From Cognatiluteimonas telluris (lineage in GTDB: Bacteria > Pseudomonadota > Gammaproteobacteria > Xanthomonadales > Xanthomonadaceae), in the NCBI RefSeq assembly GCF_011320095.1, contig NZ_JAANOY010000005.1:53427-117426 (forward strand): DNA of 64,000 nucleotides, written 5' to 3'. Shown piece by piece: positions 51,592-59,220 of the stretch. Each line of letters starts with the position of its first letter. Positions within the stretch are counted from its first letter, which is position 1. Position numbers and translations under genes: made by a program. Under the pieces are notes generated by a model. That model was not told where the DNA came from. It worked only from the letters and a program-made list of their open reading frames with translations, and made no database searches.

Positions 51592-52677
51592 ATGCATCCG
51601 TCCCTGCGTCGCAAGCTCGAAGCCCTGATCGAACGCCGCGAGGAACTCGAGCGCCTGCTCGCCGATCCGGGCGTGATGTCGGACAACGAGCGCTTCCGCA
51701 CTCTTTCGCGCGAGTTTTCGCGGCTGGAACCTCTCGCGCAGGGACTGGCTGCTGAAGCCCGGGCGCGCCAGGATCTCGCCGCGGCCGACGCGATGCGCAG
51801 CGATCCGGAACTGCGCGAACTGGCCGACGAGGAAATCGCCGCCGCCAGCGCGCGCCTGGGGGCCCTCGATGCGCAGCTGATGGCGCAGCTGGTGCCGAAG
51901 GATCCGCGCGATGACGGCAACCTCTACCTGGAAGTGCGCGCCGGCACCGGCGGCGACGAGGCGGCGATCTTCGCCGGCGACCTGTTCCGCATGTATGCGC
52001 GCTACGCCGAGCGGCAGGGCTGGAAGATCGACGTCGAATCGGCCAGCGACGGCGAGCACGGCGGCTACCGCGAGATCGTCGCCCGCGTCGAAGGCCGCGG
52101 CGCGTATTCGAAGTTGAAATTCGAATCCGGCACCCATCGCGTCCAGCGCGTGCCGGAAACCGAATCGCAGGGCCGCATCCACACCTCGGCGGCAACGGTG
52201 GCGATCATCGCCGAGGACGGCAGCGACATCGCGATCGACATCAATCCCGCCGACCTCAAGGTCGACACCTTCCGCTCCTCCGGCGCTGGCGGCCAGCACG
52301 TCAACAAGACCGAATCGGCGATCCGGATCACCCACGTCCCCAGCGGCGTGGTGGTCGAGTCGCAGACCGAGCGCAGCCAGCACGCCAATCGCGACAAGGC
52401 GATGAAACGGCTCAAGGCCATGCTCATCGAAGCCGAAACGGCGAAACGCGAATCAGCGCAGGCGCAGGACCGCAAGCTGCAGGTCGGCAGCGGCGACCGC
52501 AGCCAGCGCATCCGCACCTACAACTACCCGCAGGGGCGCATCACAGACCACCGCGTCGAGGGCCTGACCGTGTACGACCTGCCGAACGTGCTGCAGGGCA
52601 ATCTCGACGCCCTGGTCGAACGGCTGGCGCGCGAGCACCAGGCCGATGAACTGGCGCGCCTGGCGGCGGGCGCATGA
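51592..52677 (+). CDS. prfA: Peptide chain release factor 1
   Basis: A 361-aa RF1 for UAA/UAG. The GGQ motif is at 233-235 ([15 protein letters not shown]), the same numbering as E. coli; the recognition segment [14 protein letters not shown] carries a PxT motif. Usual length. Starts [19 protein letters not shown], 56 bp after hemA. Confidence 0.98.
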   Translation: MHPSLRRKLEALIERREELERLLADPGVMSDNERFRTLSREFSRLEPLAQGLAAEARARQDLAAADAMRSDPELRELADEEIAAASARLGALDAQLMAQLVPKDPRDDGNLYLEVRAGTGGDEAAIFAGDLFRMYARYAERQGWKIDVESASDGEHGGYREIVARVEGRGAYSKLKFESGTHRVQRVPETESQGRIHTSAATVAIIAEDGSDIAIDINPADLKVDTFRSSGAGGQHVNKTESAIRITHVPSGVVVESQTERSQHANRDKAMKRLKAMLIEAETAKRESAQAQDRKLQVGSGDRSQRIRTYNYPQGRITDHRVEGLTVYDLPNVLQGNLDALVERLAREHQADELARLAAGA

Positions 52678-52746
52678 TTGCTGCTGCCCGCCGATAAACT
52701 GCAGACTGGTGGCGGCGGGCGGCAGCACCCCGCGCTGCGGCCGTTC

Positions 52747-52822
52747 GCAGGAGCCGGCTTCAGCCGCGAGCGGTCGATTGCTGCATGCTGCGCGACAAGC
52801 TCGCGGCTCAGGCCGCTCCTAC
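52747..52822. repeat. Inverted REP pair (GTAGGAGCGGCTTCAGCCGCG family)
   Basis: GCAGGAGCCGGCTTCAGCCGCGAG-like unit at 52747-52770 and its reverse complement CTCGCGGCTCAGGCCGCTCC.. at 52800-52822, 29 bp apart, between prfA and the acetyltransferase. This is the second well-known xanthomonad repeat type and differs from the GGGCGGGT family at 53299. Confidence 0.8.
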
Positions 52823-52831
52823 CGAGGGTGC

Positions 52832-53308
52832 ATGACCGTTTCGATCCACCGCGCGCAGCTCGTCGACCTCGATGCGGTCGCTCCCCTGTTCGACGCCTAT
52901 CGCCAGTTCTACGCGCAACCATCCGATCCGCAACGCGCACGCGACTGGCTGGAGGCACGCCTGCGGGGCAGCGAATCCGTCGTCCTGGTCGCAACACGCG
53001 ACGGGATCGCCGTCGGCTTCACCCAGCTCTATCCGATGTTCTCCTCGGTGCGCACCGCGCGGCTGTGGATCCTCAATGACCTGTTCGTCGCCAGCGATGC
53101 GCGCCGCAGCGGCGTCGCCCGCGCGCTGCTCGACGCGGCGGCCGGTTTTGCCCGCGACGATGGCGCCGCGGCGATCATGCTCGAGACCGGTCGCGACAAT
53201 GCGGGTGCCCGCGCGCTGTATCGCGCGGCCGGCTGGTCAGAGGATGAGAGCCAGTGGTATTCGTTGCCGCTTCCCTGCCGGTCGTCGGTGCAATCTGCGG
53301 CGGGTTGA
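52832..53308 (+). CDS. GNAT family N-acetyltransferase
   Basis: A 158-aa acetyltransferase of unknown substrate. The acetyl-CoA motif A reads DLFVASDARRSGVARALLDAA, and motif B contains NAGARALYRAAGW. MTVSIHRAQLVDLDAV at 52832 is the start. Its last codons and TGA (53306-53308) fall inside a REP palindrome, so the terminal QSAAG residues derive from or abut the repeat. Not obviously linked functionally to moaB. Confidence 0.85.
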   Translation: MTVSIHRAQLVDLDAVAPLFDAYRQFYAQPSDPQRARDWLEARLRGSESVVLVATRDGIAVGFTQLYPMFSSVRTARLWILNDLFVASDARRSGVARALLDAAAGFARDDGAAAIMLETGRDNAGARALYRAAGWSEDESQWYSLPLPCRSSVQSAAG

Positions 53309-53320
53309 AACCCGCCCTAC
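53299..53320. repeat. REP element overlapping the acetyltransferase 3' end
   Basis: GGCGGGTTGAAACCCGCC followed by CTAC, a single member of the GTAGGGCGGG family (2236-2373, 17949-18005). It supplies the TGA of the upstream gene and ends 11 bp before the moaB start. Confidence 0.85.
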
Positions 53321-53330
53321 ACTGTCGCGC

Positions 53331-53849
53331 ATGACCTCGACCGCCGCCTTCCTCCCGCTGCGCATCTGCGTGCTCACCGTCTCCGACTCGCGCACGCTGG
53401 CCGAGGACAGCTCGGGCGATTACCTCGCCGCCGCATTGGCCGAAGCCGGGCATCTGCTGCACGAGCGCGCGCTGCTGCCAGACGATCGCTACCGGCTGCG
53501 CGCGCTCGTCTCGCGATGGATCGCCGATGCGGCGGTCGACGGCATCCTCGTCACCGGCGGCACCGGCTTCACCGGCCGCGATTCGACCCCCGAAGCCCTG
53601 CTGCCGCTGCTGGACAAGACCATGCCGGGCTTCGGCGAGATCTTCCGCGCGATTTCGTTCGAGGAGATCGCCACGTCCTCGCTGCAGTCGCGCGCCTTCG
53701 CCGGCCTGGCCAACGGCACGTTCGTGTTCGCGCTGCCTGGTTCGACATCGGCCTGCCGCACCGCCTGGGAACGCATCGTGCGTGCGCAGCTCGACGCCCG
53801 CACCCGCCCGTGCAACCTCGCCACGCTGCGTCCACGCCTGAAGGAGTGA
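53331..53849 (+). CDS. moaB: Molybdenum cofactor biosynthesis protein B (MogA/MoaB family)
   Basis: A 172-aa molybdopterin adenylyltransferase-family protein. VSDSRTLAEDSSGDYLAAAL, the MPT-binding GGTGFTGRDSTPEAL (76-90), and LPGSTSACRTAWERI are diagnostic for MoaB rather than MogA. No other moa genes are nearby. Confidence 0.92.
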   Translation: MTSTAAFLPLRICVLTVSDSRTLAEDSSGDYLAAALAEAGHLLHERALLPDDRYRLRALVSRWIADAAVDGILVTGGTGFTGRDSTPEALLPLLDKTMPGFGEIFRAISFEEIATSSLQSRAFAGLANGTFVFALPGSTSACRTAWERIVRAQLDARTRPCNLATLRPRLKE

Positions 53850-53858
53850 ACTGGCGCG

Positions 53859-54626
53859 GTGAAGAAAAAGCATTACAAGAAGCTGCTCGAACCGATGCAG
53901 CTGGATTTGGTCGCCGCGGCGCGCTGGGTCCAGGCGACCGGGCAGCGGCTGGTGGTGCTGTTCGAAGGCCGCGATACGGCGGGCAAGGGCGGCACGATCA
54001 ATGCCATCCGCGAGCACCTGAACCCGCGCCAGTGCCATGTCGCCGCGCTGCCGACGCCCACCGGGCGCGAGAAGACGCAGTGGTATTTCCAGCGTTATGT
54101 CGCGCACCTGCCGGCGGCGGGCGAGATCACGCTCTTCGATCGCAGCTGGTACAACCGCGCCGGCGTGGAGCGGGTGATGGGCTTCGCCACCCAGGCCGAG
54201 GTCGATGCCTTCCTGCGCCAGGCGCCGTTGTTCGAGAAGCTGCTGGTCGACGACGGGATCCTGTTGTTCAAGTACTGGCTGTGCTGCGACCAGGCCGAGC
54301 AGGAGGAGCGGTTCGCCGAGCGGCTCGACGATCCGCTCAAGCGCTGGAAACTTTCACCGATCGACCTGCAGGCACGCCAGCATTACGCCGACTACACCCA
54401 CGCGCGCGAAGCGATGCTGCGTGCCACCCACACCAACGATGCGCCATGGACCCTGGTTGACTTCAACGACCAGAAGCGCGGCCGGCTCACGCTGATCCGC
54501 AACCTGCTCGATCGCCTGCCCGACACCTGCGTCGCGGAAAAAACCACCGACTTCCCGCCGCTGGCGGGCGAGCCGCTGAAGGAACATTTCGACGTGGTCG
54601 CGCCGCTGGCGCCAATCGCCGGCTGA
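53859..54626 (+). CDS. ppk2: Polyphosphate kinase 2 family protein
   Basis: A 255-aa PPK2, using polyphosphate to phosphorylate nucleoside diphosphates (or monophosphates). Walker A FEGRDTAGKGGT at 36-46, lid residues GREKTQWYFQRY at 69-80, and Walker B TLFDRSWYNRAG at 91-102. The start is a GTG at 53859 nine bases after moaB; AAGGAG overlaps the moaB end at about 12-nt spacing. The next ATG would remove the first helix. Converges with the histidine-kinase gene. Confidence 0.92.
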   Translation: MKKKHYKKLLEPMQLDLVAAARWVQATGQRLVVLFEGRDTAGKGGTINAIREHLNPRQCHVAALPTPTGREKTQWYFQRYVAHLPAAGEITLFDRSWYNRAGVERVMGFATQAEVDAFLRQAPLFEKLLVDDGILLFKYWLCCDQAEQEERFAERLDDPLKRWKLSPIDLQARQHYADYTHAREAMLRATHTNDAPWTLVDFNDQKRGRLTLIRNLLDRLPDTCVAEKTTDFPPLAGEPLKEHFDVVAPLAPIAG

Positions 54627-54652
54627 CGACTTCCGACGGGCGACGCGCGCGA

Positions 54653-55681
54653 TCAACCCGCCACAGGCGCCGGCGACATATCCTCCAGCAACGGCAGCGT
54701 CACCACGAACCGGCTGCCCCGATCACTGCCCCGGCTGCTGGCGACCACGCTGCCGCCGTGCGCCTCGACCAGCTCGCGCACGACGGTCAGGCCGATGCCG
54801 AGGCCAAACCCATTGAAGCCCGTGGCGTGCGCGTCCTGCACGAAGGGATCGAACACCTTGGGCAGGCTCTCCGGGCTGATGCCGATGCCTGTGTCGCAGA
54901 CGCTGAGCACCAGCATGCCATCGGACGCCACCACCGACAGTGCGATCTCACCGCCGTCGGGCGTGTACTTGGAGGCGTTGTCGAGCAGGTTGGACACCAC
55001 CTGCACCAGCCGGACCGGATCGCCGTCGACCGGCAGCGCGCGCGCCGGCACCAGCACCCCGAAGTGCTGCAGCCGCACGTCCATCGCCGGCCGGCAGATG
55101 GCGATGGCCTCGTCGATGATGGCAGCCATGTCGACGCGCTGGCGCTCCAGCCGCAGCTTGCCGGTGCTCACCCGCGAGGCATCGAACAGGTCGCTGATCA
55201 ACCGCGACATGTGGGTGACCTGGCGCTCGATGATGGCCTGCATGCGTGGAAGTTCGTCGGAACCCACGTGGCTGAGCAGGGCCGCGGCCGTGCGGATCGG
55301 CGTCAACGGATTGCGCAGTTCGTGCGCGAGCACCGCCAGGAACGCGGTCTGCTGCTGGTGCGCGTGTTCGGCGGCGGCACCGAGCTCGCGCGCATCCAGC
55401 GCGGCCAGGATCAGCTGCTCGTTGGCATCGCGGATCTGGCCGTGCCGGCGTTCGTGCTCAGCCAGCGAGTGGCCGAAATGCGCCAGCGGTTTGTGCAGCG
55501 AATCCAGCGTCGGCGCGCCGCTGCGCTGGCCCAGCATGTCCTCGCCGTGGAAGGCGCAGCTGCCCACGCCGTGTTTCCTGGCCCGCGACATCGCCGCGCC
55601 GGCGCGCGCGATCAGGGTGTCCGGATCACGGCCGTCCTCGGGATAGACGCTGATGCCGATGCTGGCGGTGAGCCGGATCAC
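54653..55681 (-). CDS. Histidine kinase with truncated GGDEF remnant at its N-terminus (downstream half of a frameshifted gene)
   Basis: A 342-aa frame starting at a GTG. Residues 1-45 are the last third of a GGDEF domain (LTASIGISVYPEDGRDPDTL), not a natural N-terminus. A linker (about 60-115) leads to HisKA with H-box FLAVLAHELRNPLTPIR (His120) and an HATPase with VSNLLDNASKY (N-box), DTGIGISPESL and GFGLGIGL. It overlaps the upstream frame by 4 bases (GTGA). One extra base in the G/C run at 55699-55707 would join both into a single 559-aa protein. No receiver domain. Confidence 0.85.
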   Translation of the reverse strand: MIRLTASIGISVYPEDGRDPDTLIARAGAAMSRARKHGVGSCAFHGEDMLGQRSGAPTLDSLHKPLAHFGHSLAEHERRHGQIRDANEQLILAALDARELGAAAEHAHQQQTAFLAVLAHELRNPLTPIRTAAALLSHVGSDELPRMQAIIERQVTHMSRLISDLFDASRVSTGKLRLERQRVDMAAIIDEAIAICRPAMDVRLQHFGVLVPARALPVDGDPVRLVQVVSNLLDNASKYTPDGGEIALSVVASDGMLVLSVCDTGIGISPESLPKVFDPFVQDAHATGFNGFGLGIGLTVVRELVEAHGGSVVASSRGSDRGSRFVVTLPLLEDMSPAPVAG

Positions 55682-56331
55682 ATGGTCGCCGACACGATGG
55701 GGGCCCCGAGCGCCGCGATCACCTTCTCGGCGACCAGTGCCGCGTCGTCGGCCTGCGAGACTTCGGTCAGCAGGATCAGGAATTCGTCGTCGCCCTGGCG
55801 GCTGGCGGTATCTTCGCCGCGCACGGCGGAGACGAAGCAGTCCGCCGCCCGTCGCAGCACGTCGTCGCCCACGGCACGGCCGAGCGTGTCGTTGATCTGC
55901 CTGAAGCCGTTGAGGTCCAGCAGGAGCAGCGCGAGCATCGCATCGTGCCGTTTGGCCGCAGCGATCGCCTGCACGAAACGATCCCTGAGCAGCAGTCGGT
56001 TGGGCAGCCTGGTCAACGCGTCGTGCCCGGCCTGCTGGCAGGCCTCCTCCAGCGCGCGTTCGGCCGACGCCACGTCCGAGCGCGCCTGCAGCGACGACAC
56101 CACCAGCTGCTCGTTGGCTGCCATCGCCAATTGCGTTGCTTGGCCGGCGTCGAGCACCTGCTCGGCCTCGGCAATGGCGGCGCGCAGGCGGCCGAGCCGG
56201 TCGCTGGCCTGCTGGATCTGCGCCTGCAACTGGCCCAGTTCGACCACCCCCTCTGGGGCAGGATCGCGCGGTGGGCCCGGAATGGGTTGCACGCCGGTGG
56301 GCCTAATCGCCGACCGCGGCGTCGGATTCAT
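55678..56331 (-). CDS. GGDEF domain protein, upstream half of the frameshifted gene (degenerate GDDEF)
   Basis: A 217-aa frame: a coiled coil (about 30-100) and the first two-thirds of a GGDEF domain, HDALTRLPNRLLLRDRF, LLLLDLNGFRQINDTLGR, and RQGDDEFLILL, where the signature GGDEF reads GDDEF (180-184). It then runs into PIVSATM-stop, whereas the next frame reads GPHRVGDHVIRLTASIGIS through the same DNA, the expected continuation. It overlaps the end of the KaiC gene by 29 bases. A GDDEF site is unlikely to synthesise c-di-GMP. Confidence 0.82.
   Translation of the reverse strand: MNPTPRSAIRPTGVQPIPGPPRDPAPEGVVELGQLQAQIQQASDRLGRLRAAIAEAEQVLDAGQATQLAMAANEQLVVSSLQARSDVASAERALEEACQQAGHDALTRLPNRLLLRDRFVQAIAAAKRHDAMLALLLLDLNGFRQINDTLGRAVGDDVLRRAADCFVSAVRGEDTASRQGDDEFLILLTEVSQADDAALVAEKVIAALGAPIVSATM
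55699..55707 (-). other. Homopolymer junction GGGGCCCCC at the GGDEF/kinase frameshift
   Basis: On the coding strand four Gs are followed by five Cs. The upstream frame reads ...LGAP-IVSATM-stop; adding one C gives ...LGAP-HRVGDHVIRLTAS with no stop and restores a canonical GGDEF domain. It marks either a mutation, a phase-variable tract, or a sequence error. Confidence 0.75.
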
Positions 56332-57787
56332 CCCGCCGCGCGCGGTCGTGCTTCAGGCGCGGGCGTCCGCCCAGCAGGCCTTCCAGCGCCACCAGCCGGC
56401 CGCCGACCTGGATGCCCTGGTCGTTGATGGTGTACTCGCGCAGTTCGTTGGAATGATCGCTGGCACGGACCTTGACCACCGCCATCATGCGCAGCAGGCG
56501 GCTGTCGACTTCCATGTAGCGCTGCACGACGATCGCATCGGTCAGGAAGGCGGTGCCGTACGGGCTGAAGCGCAGGTCGGTATAGCGGTCCTCGAGCTCG
56601 GACGTCATCAGCACGGTCACGCCCTCGGCCGCGAAGGCGGTGAGCATGCGCAGCATCTTCTCGCGGAAATCCTCGCGGAACGCCGGCGCGATCGACAACT
56701 CGAAGCCCGAGAGCGAATCGATCACCACCCGCGTGGCGCCGAGCCTGCGGATCTCCTGCAGCACGTGCTGGACGGTCTCGTCGATCGACAGGTCCGGCGA
56801 CAGTTTGTGGACCAGGCCGACGCGGTTGCGATCGATCAGGTCGGCAATCCGCCGGTCGCGCGAGCGGAACGGATTCTGGTCGAACGCGGCGATCACGCCG
56901 GTCTCGCCACGGCGATCGCCTTCGACCAGGAAGCTGGATGCCAGGATGCTCTTGCCGGAGCCCGAAGGACCTGCCACCAGCAGCGAATAGCCCCGCGGCA
57001 AGCCGCCGCCGAGCATCGCATCGAGTTCGTCCACGCCGGTCATCGCCCGCTCGGGCAACGGCGCGGCGCTGGCGCTGGTCGCGGCACCCACCGGCGCCGG
57101 CGCGAACACCCGGATGCCGTCACGCGTGATGCGGAACGTGTGCGATCCGGGCAGCGTGGCCTGTCCGCGCATCTTGGTCACCTGCAGCTTGCGCACCATG
57201 GAGTTGCGCTCGACGCTCTGGGTCAGGCAGAGCATGCCGTCGGCCACGGTGAAGACCGGATTGGCCTCGTCGGCCGCGCCGTACTCGCCGATGAGGAACG
57301 TGGTGGCCTGCCAGCTGGTCATCAACATGCCCAGCTGTTGCACGAACTGCTGCAGGTCGTTGTGCGCCCGGTCGGCGCCGCCGGCATGCGACATCGAGCG
57401 AAACGAGTCCACGAACACCACGGCCGGCCGATGGGTCTCCACGCCCGCCACGATCGCCTGCAGCACGCGGTCGAAATCCCCGCTCAATGCTTCCTCGGAA
57501 AGATTGACGAAGTACACCGAGCGGTTGATGGCATCGTTGTCGAAAAACCCGAACTGCTGCTGGTAGCGCAGCATCTTCAGCGGGGGCTCGCCCAGCACCG
57601 TGAAATACAACCCGGGGCGCTGCGGCGTGGCCAGCGCGAACATCATCTGGTGCGCCAGCGTCGTCTTGCCGCAACCGGGCGAGCCGGCAATCAGGTTGAA
57701 GGAAAACTCCGGCAGCCCTCCGCCGAGTACTTCATCGAGGCCGGGAACACCGGTGGACAGGCGATTGATTGTCACTTTGGAGGTCAT
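56303..57787 (-). CDS. KaiC-like tandem-domain ATPase
   Basis: A 494-aa two-domain RecA-fold ATPase. CI has STGVPGLDEVLGGGLP, Walker A GSPGCGKTT (35-43) and Walker B VVFVDSF (123-129). CII has MTGVDELDAMLGGGLP, Walker A GPSGSGKS (273-280) and VVIDSLSG (354-361). The catalytic EE of CII is replaced by AFDQNP, and the C-terminal tail has no Ser-Thr pair at the KaiC phosphorylation position (ALEGLLGGRP instead). No kaiA or kaiB nearby. ATGA overlap with the small protein upstream; 29-base overlap with the GGDEF frame. Confidence 0.9.
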   Translation of the reverse strand: MTSKVTINRLSTGVPGLDEVLGGGLPEFSFNLIAGSPGCGKTTLAHQMMFALATPQRPGLYFTVLGEPPLKMLRYQQQFGFFDNDAINRSVYFVNLSEEALSGDFDRVLQAIVAGVETHRPAVVFVDSFRSMSHAGGADRAHNDLQQFVQQLGMLMTSWQATTFLIGEYGAADEANPVFTVADGMLCLTQSVERNSMVRKLQVTKMRGQATLPGSHTFRITRDGIRVFAPAPVGAATSASAAPLPERAMTGVDELDAMLGGGLPRGYSLLVAGPSGSGKSILASSFLVEGDRRGETGVIAAFDQNPFRSRDRRIADLIDRNRVGLVHKLSPDLSIDETVQHVLQEIRRLGATRVVIDSLSGFELSIAPAFREDFREKMLRMLTAFAAEGVTVLMTSELEDRYTDLRFSPYGTAFLTDAIVVQRYMEVDSRLLRMMAVVKVRASDHSNELREYTINDQGIQVGGRLVALEGLLGGRPRLKHDRARRDESDAAVGD

Positions 57788-58242
57788 CGCGATCCGTCCT
57801 GCGCAGCGTCGCCGCGCGAAAAGTTGGCCCAGATGGAGCTGAGCAGCTGGTCGGTGAGCGTTGTCCCGACCAGGCTGGCAAGCAGTTCATGGAACGCCTG
57901 CAGAAGATCGCCGCCACCCGCCGCGGCTTCGAGGTTGTCCTGGCCCGCCAGCGTGGCCTCCAGCGCGGCGAGGTCCAGCGTGGGATGCATGGAATCCTGC
58001 ATCGCCGCGAACCAGGGATGATCGGCGGTCGTGAGGTGCACGCTGCGCCGGAACAGCGATGCCACCCCGCGCTGGCCGAGGATGGGTCGCAACGTCGCAT
58101 CGATTTCCAGCCAGATCGCCACCACCATGGCTGCGATCCGCGCCGGATCCGCGCCCTGGGTGGCGCTGCGCGAGAGGTGGACGGCGATCCGTCGGCTTTC
58201 AGGACTTTCCACTGGAATGAGTGCTGAATCCGAAGACGACAC
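57784..58242 (-). CDS. Unknown 152-aa protein coupled to KaiC
   Basis: I do not recognise this family. The protein is soluble and mostly helical by composition, with MVVAIWLEIDATLRPILGQRGVASLFRRS in the middle and two aromatic/histidine turns (TTADHPWF). No signal peptide or membrane helix. The start is a GTG at 58242; the next ATG would delete about 38 residues. Its stop overlaps the KaiC start (ATGA), so the two are almost certainly made together; it is not KaiB (no thioredoxin-like fold pattern) or KaiA. A regulator, adaptor or input protein for the KaiC is an inference. Confidence 0.7.
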   Translation of the reverse strand: MSSSDSALIPVESPESRRIAVHLSRSATQGADPARIAAMVVAIWLEIDATLRPILGQRGVASLFRRSVHLTTADHPWFAAMQDSMHPTLDLAALEATLAGQDNLEAAAGGGDLLQAFHELLASLVGTTLTDQLLSSIWANFSRGDAAQDGSR

Positions 58243-58371
58243 CTGAGTCTAGCCCTGTAGAGGTGACGGTGCGCCGAAAGCGCAACGGGCTCGCTCAGAA
58301 AGCCCGGACAGCCGCGCCAGCGGGTGGATCGGACCGAAGCGGGCGTGTGGATGCATGGCGCAACGCGCGCC

Positions 58372-58644
58372 TCAACCGACGGCGAAGCCCACGCCAGCAT
58401 CGCTGGCCCGTGCCTCTTCGCGCTGCACGTAGTCGACGCGTGCGTGCGGCGGTCCATGCTGCAGCCAGTGCGCCAACTGGTCCACTGCGTCGGCGCCACC
58501 GACCGCCAGCACTTCGACACGCCCGTCCGCAAGGTTGCGTGCATGGCCGCGCACGCCCAGCCTTTGCGCCTGCGCCTGGGTATTGGCGCGGAAGCACACG
58601 CCCTGCACCACGCCGCTGACCAGGAAGCGCGCCGCAGCGTCCAT
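58372..58644 (-). CDS. Acylphosphatase
   Basis: A 90-aa enzyme hydrolysing acyl phosphates. SGVVQGVCFRANT contains the phosphate-binding Arg19, and ARNLADGRVEVLA the catalytic Asn37. Length typical. 3 bp after the TlpA-like gene, so co-transcribed with it. Confidence 0.93.
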   Translation of the reverse strand: MDAAARFLVSGVVQGVCFRANTQAQAQRLGVRGHARNLADGRVEVLAVGGADAVDQLAHWLQHGPPHARVDYVQREEARASDAGVGFAVG

Positions 58645-58647
58645 CGC

Positions 58648-59220
58648 TCAGGCGGCCTGGGGCCCGCCGGCGGCGGCGATCGCGGACTCGATGTCCTTCG
58701 CCGTGACCGGCCCGAGGAACTGCCTGGCGACTGTTCCGTCCGGCGCGATCAGGTACGTCGTCGGCAGGCCGCGCGGGGTGTCGAAATCCGATGGCGGTGC
58801 ATAGACATCCAGGATCGCGATCGGATACACGACCGGATGCTTGTCCAGGAACGCCTTCATGTCCGCCGGCGTGATGTCCTCGTAGGCCAGGCCCACGACT
58901 TCAATGTGTTCGCGCATCGCGTCCAGCGCTGACAGCTCAGGCATTTCCTTCAGGCACGGCCCGCACCAGGTCGCCCAGAAATTCACCACCACCCATTTGC
59001 CGCGATGCGCGGCCAGGTCGTAGTGCGTTCCGTCCAGCGTGGTGACCTGGAGTGTCGGGTGTTCGGGGCGGGGCGCTGGTGCCGATGTCGCCGGCGATAC
59101 CGACGATGCCGGCGTGGGTGCCACGGCTGCGGTGGCGGCGGGTGTCTTCGCGCCGTCGCTGGATGGCTTGCAGGCCACAAGCAGTGCCGCCAGGCAGCAG
59201 GCGATGAGCAGGCGATTCAT
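58648..59220 (-). CDS. TlpA/ResA-like thioredoxin lipoprotein
   Basis: A 190-aa periplasm-facing thiol-disulfide protein. [20 protein letters not shown] is a lipoprotein signal with Cys17 as the lipidated residue; an Ala/Pro/Ser linker (about 28-55) tethers a thioredoxin fold with [17 protein letters not shown] (Cys86, Cys89) and the cis-Pro loop RGLPTTYLI. Likely reductant in cytochrome c or envelope disulfide reduction; the partner is unknown. ATGA overlap with the YihY stop. Confidence 0.9.
   Translation of the reverse strand: MNRLLIACCLAALLVACKPSSDGAKTPAATAAVAPTPASSVSPATSAPAPRPEHPTLQVTTLDGTHYDLAAHRGKWVVVNFWATWCGPCLKEMPELSALDAMREHIEVVGLAYEDITPADMKAFLDKHPVVYPIAILDVYAPPSDFDTPRGLPTTYLIAPDGTVARQFLGPVTAKDIESAIAAAGGPQAA

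Noticed and set aside
55660..55720. Programmed -1 ribosomal frameshift joining GGDEF and kinase
   Set aside because: No slippery heptamer or downstream pseudoknot before the stop, and the natural join requires a shift about 20 bases earlier, at the homopolymer, so a mutation or error is more likely.
57784..58242. KaiB or KaiA identity for the small gene next to KaiC
   Set aside because: Length and sequence do not follow the KaiB thioredoxin-like pattern (about 100 aa) or the KaiA helical domain motifs.
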